Under the pieces are notes generated by a model. That model ran no database searches. It saw only the letters and a program-made list of their open reading frames with translations, and had not been told where the DNA came from. A program made the position numbers and the translations under genes. Shown here in pieces: positions 13,125 through 21,856 of a DNA stretch of 64,000 nucleotides. Positions within the stretch are counted from its first letter, which is position 1, and each line of letters opens with the position of its first letter. The stretch lies in assembly GCF_025989185.1 (NCBI RefSeq), contig NZ_JAPDNT010000007.1:62001-126000 (forward strand), written 5' to 3'. This DNA comes from Limobrevibacterium gyesilva. GTDB taxonomy: Bacteria > Pseudomonadota > Alphaproteobacteria > Acetobacterales > Acetobacteraceae.

Positions 13125-13349
13125 ATTCGCCCCGCGGGGAGCAGCGGACCGCCTCCCGTCCGCACCCAGCCATGCCGCGGCCGCCCTTGCGTTTCGGCCC
13201 CGCCTCCGCCATATCCCCGCCGTCGGCGGCATGGTGTCGCCGGTAATTCACACGCGGGGCGCCTTTCCGGCCGGTAGAACGGTCAGGATCCGGTGCCTTT
13301 CGGCTCTGGCCCCGCGGAGGTTCAACCGGACGAGGAAAGGAGCACGCCG

Positions 13350-14132
13350 ATGGCGATGCCCGAATTCACCCTGCGCCAGCTGCTTGAGGCCGGCGTCCAT
13401 TTCGGCCACCACACCCGCCGCTGGAATCCGCGGATGGCGCCGTATCTGTTCGGCATCCGCAACCAGGTCCACATCATCGACCTGCAGCAGACCGTGCCGA
13501 TGCTGGACCGGGCCCTGCGCGCGGTCCGCGACGTGACCGCCGCCGGCGGCCGCGTGCTGTTCGTGGGCACCAAGCGCGCCGCCGCCGAATACGTGGCCGA
13601 CGCCGCCAAGCGCAGCGGCCAGTACTACGTCAACCACCGCTGGCTCGGCGGCATGCTGACCAACTGGAAGACCATCACCGGCAGCATCAAGCGCCTGCGC
13701 CAGATCGACGAGCTGCTCTCCGGCGACATCCAGGGCCTGACCAAGAAAGAGGTCCTGGACATCACCCGCGACCGCGAGAAGCTGGAGCGCGCGCTGGGCG
13801 GCATCAAGGACATGGGCGGCCTGCCGGACATCCTGTTCGTGATCGACACCAACAAGGAAAAGCTGGCGGTCCAGGAAGCCAACAAGCTCGGCATCCCGGT
13901 GGTCGCCGTGCTCGACAGCAACTCCGACCCCTCCGGCGTCACCTATCCGATCCCGGGCAACGACGACGCGATTCGCGCCATCACCCTCTATTGCGACCTG
14001 GTGGCGGGCGCCGTGCTCGACGGCATCAGCGCCGAGATGATGGCCAGCGGCCGTGACATCGGCGCCGCCGAGGACCTGCCGGCCGAAGCCCTGCCCGAGG
14101 TCGAGGCGCCCGCCGAGCAGCCGACCACCTGA
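13350..14132 (+). CDS. rpsB: 30S ribosomal protein S2
   Basis: Ribosomal protein of the small subunit, 260 residues. It begins [21 protein letters not shown] and contains the conserved RWNPRM and [14 protein letters not shown] segments. A strong GAAAGGAG ribosome site is at about 13334-13341. An acidic tail (residues 235-260) extends past the core, common in Alphaproteobacteria. The 225 bases upstream (13125-13349) must hold the operon promoter; TTGCGT at 13188-13193 with an AT-containing ATATCC 17 bases later is only a weak candidate. First gene of the rpsB-tsf-pyrH-frr block. Confidence 0.98.
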   Translation: MAMPEFTLRQLLEAGVHFGHHTRRWNPRMAPYLFGIRNQVHIIDLQQTVPMLDRALRAVRDVTAAGGRVLFVGTKRAAAEYVADAAKRSGQYYVNHRWLGGMLTNWKTITGSIKRLRQIDELLSGDIQGLTKKEVLDITRDREKLERALGGIKDMGGLPDILFVIDTNKEKLAVQEANKLGIPVVAVLDSNSDPSGVTYPIPGNDDAIRAITLYCDLVAGAVLDGISAEMMASGRDIGAAEDLPAEALPEVEAPAEQPTT

Positions 14133-14158
14133 TAGAACGACGAACAAGGAGACATCGC

Positions 14159-15091
14159 ATGGCCGAGATCACTGCGGCCCTTGTGAAGGATCTGCGCGAG
14201 CGGACCGGCGCGGGCATGATGGACTGCAAGAAGGCGCTCACCGAGAGCGGCGGCGACCTGGAAGCGGCCATCGACTGGCTGCGCAAGAAGGGCCTCTCCG
14301 CCGCCGCCAAGAAGTCGGGCCGCGTCGCTGCCGAGGGCCTGGTCGGCGTCGCTTCCGAACCCGGCAAGGCCGCCATGGTCGAAGTGAACGCCGAGACCGA
14401 CTTCGTCGCCCGCAACGAGGCCTTCCAGGCCCTCGTCCAGCAGGTCGCGAAGACCGCCCTGCAGGTCGGCGAGAACATCGACGCCATCAAGGCGGCGCCC
14501 TATCCGGGCACCGGCCGGACGGTTGCGGAAGAACTCACCCATCTGGTTGCCACCATCGGCGAGAACATGAACATCCGCCGTGCGCGGGTGCTCACCGTGG
14601 CGAAGGGGGCGGTGGCCAGCTACGTCCACCAGTCCCTCAAGCCGGGTCTGGGCAAGATCGGCGTTCTCGTCGCCGTCGAGGGCGACAGCGAGGCAGGGGC
14701 CCTCGAAACCCTGGGCCGCCAGGTCGGCATGCACGTCGCCGCCACCCGCCCCGAGGCGCTGGACGCCGACTCGGTGGACCCGGCCGCGCTCGAGCGCGAA
14801 AAGGCGGTGCTGTCCGAGCAGGCCCGCGCCTCCGGCAAGCCCGAGGCGATCATCGACAAGATGGTCGAGGGCCGCATCCGCAAGTACTACGAGGAAGTGG
14901 TGCTGCTGGAGCAGGTCTGGGTGCATGACGGCGAGAGCCGGGTGAAGGCCGTGGTGAAGAAGGCCGGCGCCACGCTGGGCGGCTTCGCCCGCTTCCAGCT
15001 CGGCGAGGGCATCGAGAAGACGACCGGCGACTTCGCCGCCGAAGTGGCCGCGGCCGCCGGCGTCAAGGCGCCGGAGCCCGCCGCCTCGTAA
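14159..15091 (+). CDS. tsf: Translation elongation factor Ts
   Basis: Nucleotide exchange factor that regenerates EF-Tu-GTP. The 310 residues start with the UBA-like module [20 protein letters not shown] (residues 4-23), followed by [10 protein letters not shown] and the dimerisation domains with NIRRARVL and the terminal EQVWVHD region. An AAGGAG ribosome site precedes the ATG, 26 bases after rpsB. Length and order are typical. Confidence 0.98.
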   Translation: MAEITAALVKDLRERTGAGMMDCKKALTESGGDLEAAIDWLRKKGLSAAAKKSGRVAAEGLVGVASEPGKAAMVEVNAETDFVARNEAFQALVQQVAKTALQVGENIDAIKAAPYPGTGRTVAEELTHLVATIGENMNIRRARVLTVAKGAVASYVHQSLKPGLGKIGVLVAVEGDSEAGALETLGRQVGMHVAATRPEALDADSVDPAALEREKAVLSEQARASGKPEAIIDKMVEGRIRKYYEEVVLLEQVWVHDGESRVKAVVKKAGATLGGFARFQLGEGIEKTTGDFAAEVAAAAGVKAPEPAAS

Positions 15092-15117
15092 CCGTCGTCG
15101 TTCTGCCTCTCTTGTTC

Positions 15118-15152
15118 GGGGCGGGCGGGGCCTTTACGGTGCCGCCCGCCCC
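15118..15152 (+). terminator. GC-rich hairpin between tsf and pyrH
   Basis: A perfect 11-bp stem, GGGGCGGGCGG (15118-15128) with CCGCCCGCCCC (15142-15152), around a 13-base loop. No T tract follows, so it may be a partial terminator, an RNA-stabilising 3' structure or an attenuator that reduces transcription from rpsB-tsf into pyrH. Confidence 0.45.
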
Positions 15153-15170
15153 AAATCTGTCCGGAATCCC

Positions 15171-15896
15171 ATGCCTCAGCCAACAACCTACAAGCGTGTC
15201 CTGCTGAAGGTATCGGGCGAAGCCCTCATGGGGCGCCGCGATTACGGGCTCGACACCGAGACCGTCGCCGCCATCGCCGCCGATATCGGCGACGTCGTGG
15301 CCCTCGGGGTCCAGGTCAGCCTGGTCATCGGCGGCGGCAACATCTTTCGCGGCGTCTCCGCGGCCGCCAGCGGCATGGACCGCGCCCAGGCCGACTACAT
15401 GGGCATGCTCGCCACCGTCATGAACGCGCTGGGCATGCAGGCGGCGCTGGAGAAGATCGGCGTGCCCACCCGCGTGCAGTCCGCCATCCCCATGTCCTCG
15501 GTGTGCGAGCCCTATATCCGCCGCCGCGCGATCCGCCACATGGAGAAGGGGCGGGTGGTGATCTTCGCCGCCGGCACCGGCAACCCGTTCTTCACCACCG
15601 ACACCGCGGCCGCCCTGCGCGCGGCCGAGATGCAGTGCGATGCCCTGCTCAAGGGCACCCAGGTCGATGGCGTCTACTCCGCCGACCCCCGCAAGGTGCC
15701 GGAAGCGGAGCGCTTCGAGCAGCTGACCTATCTCGACGTGCTGACGCGCGACCTCGCGGTCATGGACGCCTCGGCGATCAGCCTGTCGCGCGAGAACGCC
15801 CTGCCGATCATCGTCTTCAATATCCGCGCCCCCGGCGCCTTCGCCCAGGTCATGCGCGGTGAGGGGCGGTTCACCACGATCTTCGAACCGAAGTGA
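15171..15896 (+). CDS. pyrH: UMP kinase
   Basis: Phosphorylates UMP to UDP with ATP, the first committed kinase step towards UTP and CTP. The 241 residues show the amino-acid-kinase fold: [12 protein letters not shown] near the start (residues 8-19), [28 protein letters not shown] and the C-terminal GEGRFTTIF. Hexameric bacterial PyrH is allosterically regulated by GTP and UTP. The order tsf-pyrH-frr is conserved. Confidence 0.98.
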   Translation: MPQPTTYKRVLLKVSGEALMGRRDYGLDTETVAAIAADIGDVVALGVQVSLVIGGGNIFRGVSAAASGMDRAQADYMGMLATVMNALGMQAALEKIGVPTRVQSAIPMSSVCEPYIRRRAIRHMEKGRVVIFAAGTGNPFFTTDTAAALRAAEMQCDALLKGTQVDGVYSADPRKVPEAERFEQLTYLDVLTRDLAVMDASAISLSRENALPIIVFNIRAPGAFAQVMRGEGRFTTIFEPK

Positions 15897-15931
15897 CGGC
15901 GCTGTTGCGCCAGGGATAGAAGGGGGTTGCA

Positions 15932-16498
15932 ATGGCGACCGATCTGAACAGCCTGAAGCAGGACCTCACGCGCCGCATGGATGGGGCGTTGGACACCCTC
16001 AAACGCGATTTCTCCGGCCTTCGCTCCGGCCGCGCCAGCCCGGCCCTGCTGGAGCCGGTGCGGGTCGAGGCCTATGGCAGCGAGGTGCCGCTGCCCCAGG
16101 TCGGCACCATCGCGGTGCCGGAGGCGCGCATGATCACCGTCCAGGTCTGGGACCGAAGCCTGATCGGCGCCGTCGAGCGCGCCATCCGCGACTCGGGCCT
16201 CGGCCTGAACCCCTCCTCGGACGGCCAGCTCGTCCGCGTGCCCATCCCCCAGCTCACCGGCGAGCGCCGCGCCGAGCTGTCCAAGGCCGCCCACCGCTAT
16301 GCCGAGGGCGCCAAGGTCGCGGTCCGCGGCGTGCGGCGCGACGGCATGGACCAGATCAAGGCGCTGGAGAAGAAGGGCACGATCAGCCAGGACGACGAGA
16401 AGCGCTGGGCCGACGACGTGCAGAAGCTGACCGACCAGTACATCAAGCGGATCGACGATGCGCTGGCGGACAAGGATAAAGAGATCAAGCAGGTCTGA
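15932..16498 (+). CDS. frr: Ribosome recycling factor
   Basis: Splits post-termination ribosomes together with EF-G. The 188 residues include LRSGRASPALLEPVRVEAYG (near residues 30-49), PLPQVGTIAVPEARM and the C-terminal helical hairpin ending in KIDDALADK-like sequence. It lies 35 bases after pyrH. Length is normal (about 185). Confidence 0.98.
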   Translation: MATDLNSLKQDLTRRMDGALDTLKRDFSGLRSGRASPALLEPVRVEAYGSEVPLPQVGTIAVPEARMITVQVWDRSLIGAVERAIRDSGLGLNPSSDGQLVRVPIPQLTGERRAELSKAAHRYAEGAKVAVRGVRRDGMDQIKALEKKGTISQDDEKRWADDVQKLTDQYIKRIDDALADKDKEIKQV

Positions 16499-16507
16499 GG
16501 CGGGGTC

Positions 16508-17270
<763 letters not shown>

Positions 17271-17290
<20 letters not shown>

Positions 17291-17984
17291 CCGCAAGACA
17301 CCGGGCGGCATGCGCTGGGGCGACCTGTCGAAACGGGTGGTCTCGGCCGCCGTGCTGGCGCCCCTGGCGCTGTTGTGCCTGTGGGCCGGCGGCTGGCCAT
17401 GGAGCGTCCTGATCGCGCTGGCGACGATCGGCATGGCAGGCGAATGGCGCCGCATGTGCCGCCATCGCCCCGCCACCGCGAACGCCTGGTGGGCCCCGCT
17501 GCTCGGCCTCGTCTACATCGTGCCCGGCCCCGCCGCGCTGCTGTGGTTGCGCGCCGACCCCGTCGCAGGCCTGGGCAATGTGCTGTTCGTCATCCTGGTG
17601 GTCTGGGCCACCGATATCGGCGCCTACCTGGCGGGGCGGCTGATCGGCGGGGCGAAACTGGCGCCGTCGATCTCGCCGGGCAAGACCTGGTCGGGCGCCG
17701 CCGGCGGCGTGGCCCTGGCCCTGGCGGTCGGCCTCGCCGCGGCGCATCTTGATGGCGCGCCGCTTTGGCGCGGCCTGCTCGTGGCAGCCGGCTTGGCCGT
17801 GGTCGCCGAGGCCGGCGACCTGCTCGAGTCCGCCCTCAAGCGGTATTTTGGTGTGAAGGATTCCGGGACCCTGATCCCCGGCCATGGCGGCCTGCTCGAC
17901 CGCCTCGATGCCGTGTTGGTGACGGCGCCGGCCGCGGCTCTGCTGGCGGCGATGCTCGGACGCGGAGTAGAACTGTGGCGATGA
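17271..17984 (+). CDS. cdsA: Phosphatidate cytidylyltransferase
   Basis: Integral membrane enzyme making CDP-diacylglycerol, the precursor of bacterial phospholipids. The 237 residues have several membrane helices and the family signature near the end: [13 protein letters not shown] then [13 protein letters not shown]. The start is a TTG at 17271 with GGGAG just upstream, inside the last codons of uppS; the next in-frame ATG (17310) has no ribosome site. Somewhat shorter than the usual ~270 residues, with fewer N-terminal helices. Confidence 0.95.
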
Positions 17985-19162
17985 AGAACGCAGCAATGAA
18001 GACGGTCACGGTTCTGGGCAGCACAGGCAGCGTCGGCACGCAGACGGTCGAGCTGCTTGCCGCGTCCCCCGAACGCTACCAGGTGCGCGCCCTCGTCGGC
18101 GGCCGCAACGCCACCCTGCTGGCCGAGCAGGCCCGCCTGCTGCGCGCCGAACGCGCCGTCATTTGCGATCCCGCCGCCTATCCCCGGCTCGTCGAGGCCC
18201 TGGCAGGCAGCGGCATCGACACCGCTTGCGGCGAGGCTGCCGTGGTCGAAGCCGCCGCCATGCCGGCCGACTGGACCATGGCCGCCATCACCGGCGCCGC
18301 CGGCCTTCAGGCCACGCTGGCCGCCGTCCGCGGCGGCGGCGCCGTCGCCCTGGCCAACAAGGAAGCCCTGGTCTGCGCCGGCGAAGTGTTCCTGCGCGCC
18401 GTGCGCGCCCACGGCGCCACGCTGCTGCCGGTCGATTCCGAGCACAACGCCATCTTCCAGTCCATGGCCGACGGCAACCGCCCGGCGGTGGAGAAGATCG
18501 TGCTGACCGCCTCCGGCGGCCCGTTCCGCACCGCCAGCATGGACGAGATGGCCCGCGCCCTGCCGGAAGCGGCGCTGCGCCACCCGATCTGGTCCATGGG
18601 CGCCAAGATCAGCATCGACAGCGCCACCATGATGAACAAGGGCCTGGAGCTGATCGAGGCCGCCCGCCTGTTCAACCTGACCAGCGACGAGATCGGCGTG
18701 CTCGTGCACCCGCAATCCGTCATCCACGGCCTCGTCTACTATCGCGACGGCAGCGTGCTGGCGCAGCTCGGCAGCCCGGACATGCGGGTGCCCATCGCCC
18801 ACACCCTGGCCTGGCCCGGCCGCATCACCACCCCCGCCCCGCGGCTCGACCTCGCGGCGCTGGCCCGACTCGAATTCGCCGAGCCGGACATAATCCGCTT
18901 CCCGGCCCTGCGCCTGGCCCGCGAAGCCTTGCAGGCCGGCGGCGGCGCCCCCACCATCTTGAGTGCCGCCAACGAGGTGGCCGTGGAAGCATTCCTGGGG
19001 CGCCGCATCGGCTTTCTGGACATCGCCGCGGTGGTGGAGATGGTGATGGACGACATGGGAACGCTGCCGGCCGACAGCCTGGAAGCCGTGCTCGACCTGG
19101 ATGCCCGGGCCCGCAGCGGCGCGGCGCGGTTCTGCGCGCAACGGGGCCTCTCGGCTGCCTGA
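17975..19162 (+). CDS. dxr: 1-deoxy-D-xylulose-5-phosphate reductoisomerase
   Basis: Converts DXP to 2-C-methyl-D-erythritol 4-phosphate with NADPH, the committed step of the MEP isoprenoid pathway. Landmarks: the nucleotide loop VLGSTGSVGTQT, ALANKEALVCAG, the metal-binding VDSEHNAIFQ and the flexible-loop region ASGGPFR. GGAG at 17964-17967 suits GTG 17975; ATG 17981 and ATG 17996 are in frame and also possible. All overlap or abut the end of cdsA. It sits naturally beside uppS, which consumes isoprenoid units. Confidence 0.96.
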   Translation: MAMKNAAMKTVTVLGSTGSVGTQTVELLAASPERYQVRALVGGRNATLLAEQARLLRAERAVICDPAAYPRLVEALAGSGIDTACGEAAVVEAAAMPADWTMAAITGAAGLQATLAAVRGGGAVALANKEALVCAGEVFLRAVRAHGATLLPVDSEHNAIFQSMADGNRPAVEKIVLTASGGPFRTASMDEMARALPEAALRHPIWSMGAKISIDSATMMNKGLELIEAARLFNLTSDEIGVLVHPQSVIHGLVYYRDGSVLAQLGSPDMRVPIAHTLAWPGRITTPAPRLDLAALARLEFAEPDIIRFPALRLAREALQAGGGAPTILSAANEVAVEAFLGRRIGFLDIAAVVEMVMDDMGTLPADSLEAVLDLDARARSGAARFCAQRGLSAA

Positions 19163-19342
19163 CTCCGCCCGGGCTGCCGCCGCTCAGCGCCATCTTCGCA
19201 AGAAGAAGGCCAAGTCGCGCACAACCATTGGTGGTAATGGATCAAACCGTTCCTGTTGCTGCCGGAATACCTTCGTGATCTAGTCAAAATGCCATGCCGG
19301 CGAACGGAAAAAGCCCGCCGGACGAGACATTAGGAGAAAGAC

Positions 19343-20470
19343 GTGTTCGACTTCCTGCCGTCAGTGCTCCGCACGCCGCTGGCGTTCGTCATCGTTCTCG
19401 GGGTGCTCGTCTTCATCCACGAGCTCGGGCACTATCTCGCGGCACGTTGGCGCGGCGTCCATGTCGAGGCGTTCTCGATCGGCTTCGGCAAGGCCCTGGC
19501 CAGCTGGACCGACCGGCGCGGCACCGCCTGGAAGCTGGCCTGGATCCCGCTCGGCGGCTACGTGAAGCTGCACGGCATGGAGCGGCCGCAGGATGTCGAG
19601 CCGGAGGTTCGGGCGCGGTGGATTCCCGGCCGGACCTTCCACGAGAAATCGGTGCTGTCCCGCGCCATCGTCGTTGCTGCCGGCCCGGTCGCCAATTTCA
19701 TCCTCGCCGCGGTGCTGTTCTTCGCCCTGTTCGCCGCCGTTGGCCGGCCGGTGGCGCTGCCCGAAGTGGGCGAGGTGATCGCCGACTCGGCCGCGGCGAA
19801 AGCGGGCCTGCAGCAGGGCGACCGCATCACCGGCATCGACGATAGCCGTGACTCCCGGCCGGTCAACCGGTTCGAGGATCTGCAGCGCATCGTCGCCGCC
19901 AACCCCGGCCAGCCGCTCATCCTGCATATCCGCCGCGGCGACGCCGCCCAGGACATCCGGGTAACCCCCGAGGCGCGCGACGGCGGCTCCGGCAAGCAGA
20001 TCGGTGTCCTGGGCGTCCGTGGCGGCGCCACCGTGTTCGAGCAATTGTCGATCCCGCAGGCCCTCGTCGCCGGCGTCGGGCAGACCTGGGACGTGACGGT
20101 GCAGACGCTGGCCGGCGTCTGGAGCATGATCGCCCAGAACAAGGCCGGCGAAGACCTCGGCGGGCCGCTGCGCATCGCCCAGCTGTCCGGCCAGGTGGCC
20201 TCGCTCGGCTTCGCCAGCCTGGTGTCGTTCATTGCGGTGCTGTCGGTGAATCTCGGCCTGATCAACCTGTTCCCGATCCCGGTGCTGGACGGCGGCCACC
20301 TGCTTTTCTACGCGGCCGAAGCCATCCGCGGCCGGCCGCTGCCGCCACGCGCCCAGGAATACGGCTTCCGCGCCGGCTTCGCCCTGTTGATCGGCCTGTT
20401 CGTCTTCGCCACCTGGAACGATCTCGCGCATATCGGCCTGTTCCGCTGGGTGGCCGGCCTGATCGGGTAG
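19343..20470 (+). CDS. rseP: Site-2 family RIP metalloprotease RseP
   Basis: Inner-membrane zinc protease that cleaves anti-sigma factors within the membrane during envelope stress. The 375 residues carry HELGH (H26, E27, H30) in the first helix, a PDZ domain (about 125-205) and the second active-site motif INLFPIPVLDGG near residues 308-319. Start GTG 19343 is preceded by a strong AGGAGA. The 180-base gap after dxr is relatively AT-rich and probably contains a promoter. No anti-sigma or rpoE gene is present in the window. Confidence 0.96.
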   Translation: MFDFLPSVLRTPLAFVIVLGVLVFIHELGHYLAARWRGVHVEAFSIGFGKALASWTDRRGTAWKLAWIPLGGYVKLHGMERPQDVEPEVRARWIPGRTFHEKSVLSRAIVVAAGPVANFILAAVLFFALFAAVGRPVALPEVGEVIADSAAAKAGLQQGDRITGIDDSRDSRPVNRFEDLQRIVAANPGQPLILHIRRGDAAQDIRVTPEARDGGSGKQIGVLGVRGGATVFEQLSIPQALVAGVGQTWDVTVQTLAGVWSMIAQNKAGEDLGGPLRIAQLSGQVASLGFASLVSFIAVLSVNLGLINLFPIPVLDGGHLLFYAAEAIRGRPLPPRAQEYGFRAGFALLIGLFVFATWNDLAHIGLFRWVAGLIG

Positions 20471-20508
20471 GCCAGCCGCCGGAAGCGCGGCCGGGCGGCC
20501 GCTTGCCC

Positions 20509-21486
20509 ATGCGCGGGCTGAAGGATCTCGCCGCCGCGCTGCGCCGGCGGCTGCGCCCCTCGCTGCCCCCGCCGGGCGGCGAGGAGGTGCTGCAGTTCAT
20601 CCGCGACGGCCACCGCTTCGTCTGGAGCCCGCCGGAGATCCGCCGGCAGATCCAGAGCCACGGCATCAACATCGTCCCGGCCGACTTCTATTCGAACATC
20701 CCCCTGATCGAGGACCTCGAAACCACCTTCGAGGGCGCGCCGACGCGCCGGCCCGTCTACGACAAGGTCTTCGACGCCGAGCGGATCGCCGCCTTCCTCG
20801 CCGGCATCGCCCCCTTCGCCGCCGAATTCATCCCGCCGGACGAGGGCGACGAGGCGGCCTGCTCGTCGTTCTTCTGGAAGAACTCCCAGTTCTCCTGGAC
20901 CGACGCGATGGCCTATTACTGCATCCTGCGTGCGCGCAAGCCGAAACGTGTCATCGAGATCGGCTGCGGCTTCTCGACCCTGGTCGCCGACGCGGCGCTG
21001 CGGATGAACGGATCGGGCGAGATCATCGCGATCGAGCCGTTCCCGCGCCCGTTCCTGCCGCGCATTGGCACCGTGTCGGAGATCATCCGCGCACGCGTCC
21101 AGGACATCCCCCGCGCCAGGGTGCTTGACCTGGTCGGGGGCGCCGACATCCTGTTCATCGACTCGACGCACACCGTGAAGATCGGCAGCGACTGCCTCTA
21201 CCTCTATCTCACGGTGCTGCCCGATGTTCGCAGCCGGCTGCTGGTGCACAGCCACGACATCTTCCTGCCTTTCGGGATGCCGCTCGACTGGGCGCGTGAC
21301 CGCCAGATCTACTGGACCGAGCAGTACCTGCTCTACGCCTATCTCCTGCAAAACCCCTTCGCCCGGGTCGTGTTCGGCAGCACCTATGCCACCGAATTCC
21401 TCGCCGCCCAGACCCTTTCCCTCATGGGCGGCAAGTGTCCTCCGGGCGGCGGCAGCCTGTGGTTCGAGCTGAACGCCGGCGTCTGA
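20509..21486 (+). CDS. Class I SAM-dependent methyltransferase
   Basis: A 325-residue protein with SAM-binding motif I VIEIGCGFSTLVAD (about 145-158), a following acidic IAIEPFPRP, and ADILFIDSTHTVK, as in Methyltransf_24-type enzymes. The N-terminal ~130 residues (ADFYSNIPLIEDLE, WKNSQFSWTDA) are a conserved substrate module whose ligand I cannot identify. ATG 20509 is used; an in-frame TTG lies at 20503. The gene interrupts the usual rseP-bamA adjacency and is followed by two palindromes. Confidence 0.75.
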   Translation: MRGLKDLAAALRRRLRPSLPPPGGEEVLQFIRDGHRFVWSPPEIRRQIQSHGINIVPADFYSNIPLIEDLETTFEGAPTRRPVYDKVFDAERIAAFLAGIAPFAAEFIPPDEGDEAACSSFFWKNSQFSWTDAMAYYCILRARKPKRVIEIGCGFSTLVADAALRMNGSGEIIAIEPFPRPFLPRIGTVSEIIRARVQDIPRARVLDLVGGADILFIDSTHTVKIGSDCLYLYLTVLPDVRSRLLVHSHDIFLPFGMPLDWARDRQIYWTEQYLLYAYLLQNPFARVVFGSTYATEFLAAQTLSLMGGKCPPGGGSLWFELNAGV

Positions 21487-21536
21487 TACCAATGGCCCTT
21501 GACGATGACCCTTCCATCGTCAAGGGCCGTTGGTAT
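21486..21536. repeat. Long palindrome ATACC...GGTAT (22-bp stem)
   Basis: The 22 bases at 21486-21507 pair with 21515-21536 around a 7-base loop, with a single G-U wobble when drawn as RNA. It starts in the last base of the methyltransferase stop codon. No T tract follows on either strand. It may be a strong mRNA 3' hairpin or a mobile palindromic element; compare the second palindrome at 21588-21620, which has the same ATACC/GGTAT ends. Confidence 0.7.
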
Positions 21537-21856
21537 CGCGCGCCGGGTTGGTGGGCGGCGGCGCGCAAAATCGCAAAATAACGACTTATACCGGCGGCCA
21601 TTCTTCATGGCCGCCGGTATGACCGCGGCAGACAGGCTTCGGCACCGCCCCGATTCGGCCTCGCCGATATCGTTCATGCCGGCGAGTCGCCCGGTCATGA
21701 CACGCCTGTGGCAAGCAACGAGGCGGCATTTCTCCGCGCCGTGAGCGATCATTCAACGGCCTGGGTAGCGCGGCGCGGGTCTCGTCGCTATTCTCCGCGC
21801 GCCCGTGGTCAGCTGTCTCGATTGGTGAGACGGCGCTGCAATGAGGGGTGCCGCCT
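21537..21856. other. Intergenic region methyltransferase-bamA
   Basis: About 320 bases holding the second palindrome (21588-21620) and presumably the bamA promoter, because the two hairpins would hinder read-through from rseP. An AT-rich patch at 21566-21590 (CAAAATCGCAAAATAACG) is the most promoter-like stretch, but I cannot define -35/-10 boxes. No RNA gene recognised. Confidence 0.4.
21588..21620. repeat. Perfect palindrome ATACCGGCGGCCAT...GGTAT (14-bp stem)
   Basis: ATACCGGCGGCCAT (21588-21601) pairs perfectly with ATGGCCGCCGGTAT (21607-21620) around TCTTC. It shares the ATACC...GGTAT ends and GGCC core with the palindrome 50 bases upstream, which suggests one family of palindromic elements rather than two chance hairpins. 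Confidence 0.7.

Noticed and set aside
19263-19287. Sigma-E-like promoter before rseP (GGAATAC ... TAGTCAAAA)
   Set aside because: The spacing between the elements is about 13 bases, too short for the usual 15-17, and the -10 match is weak.
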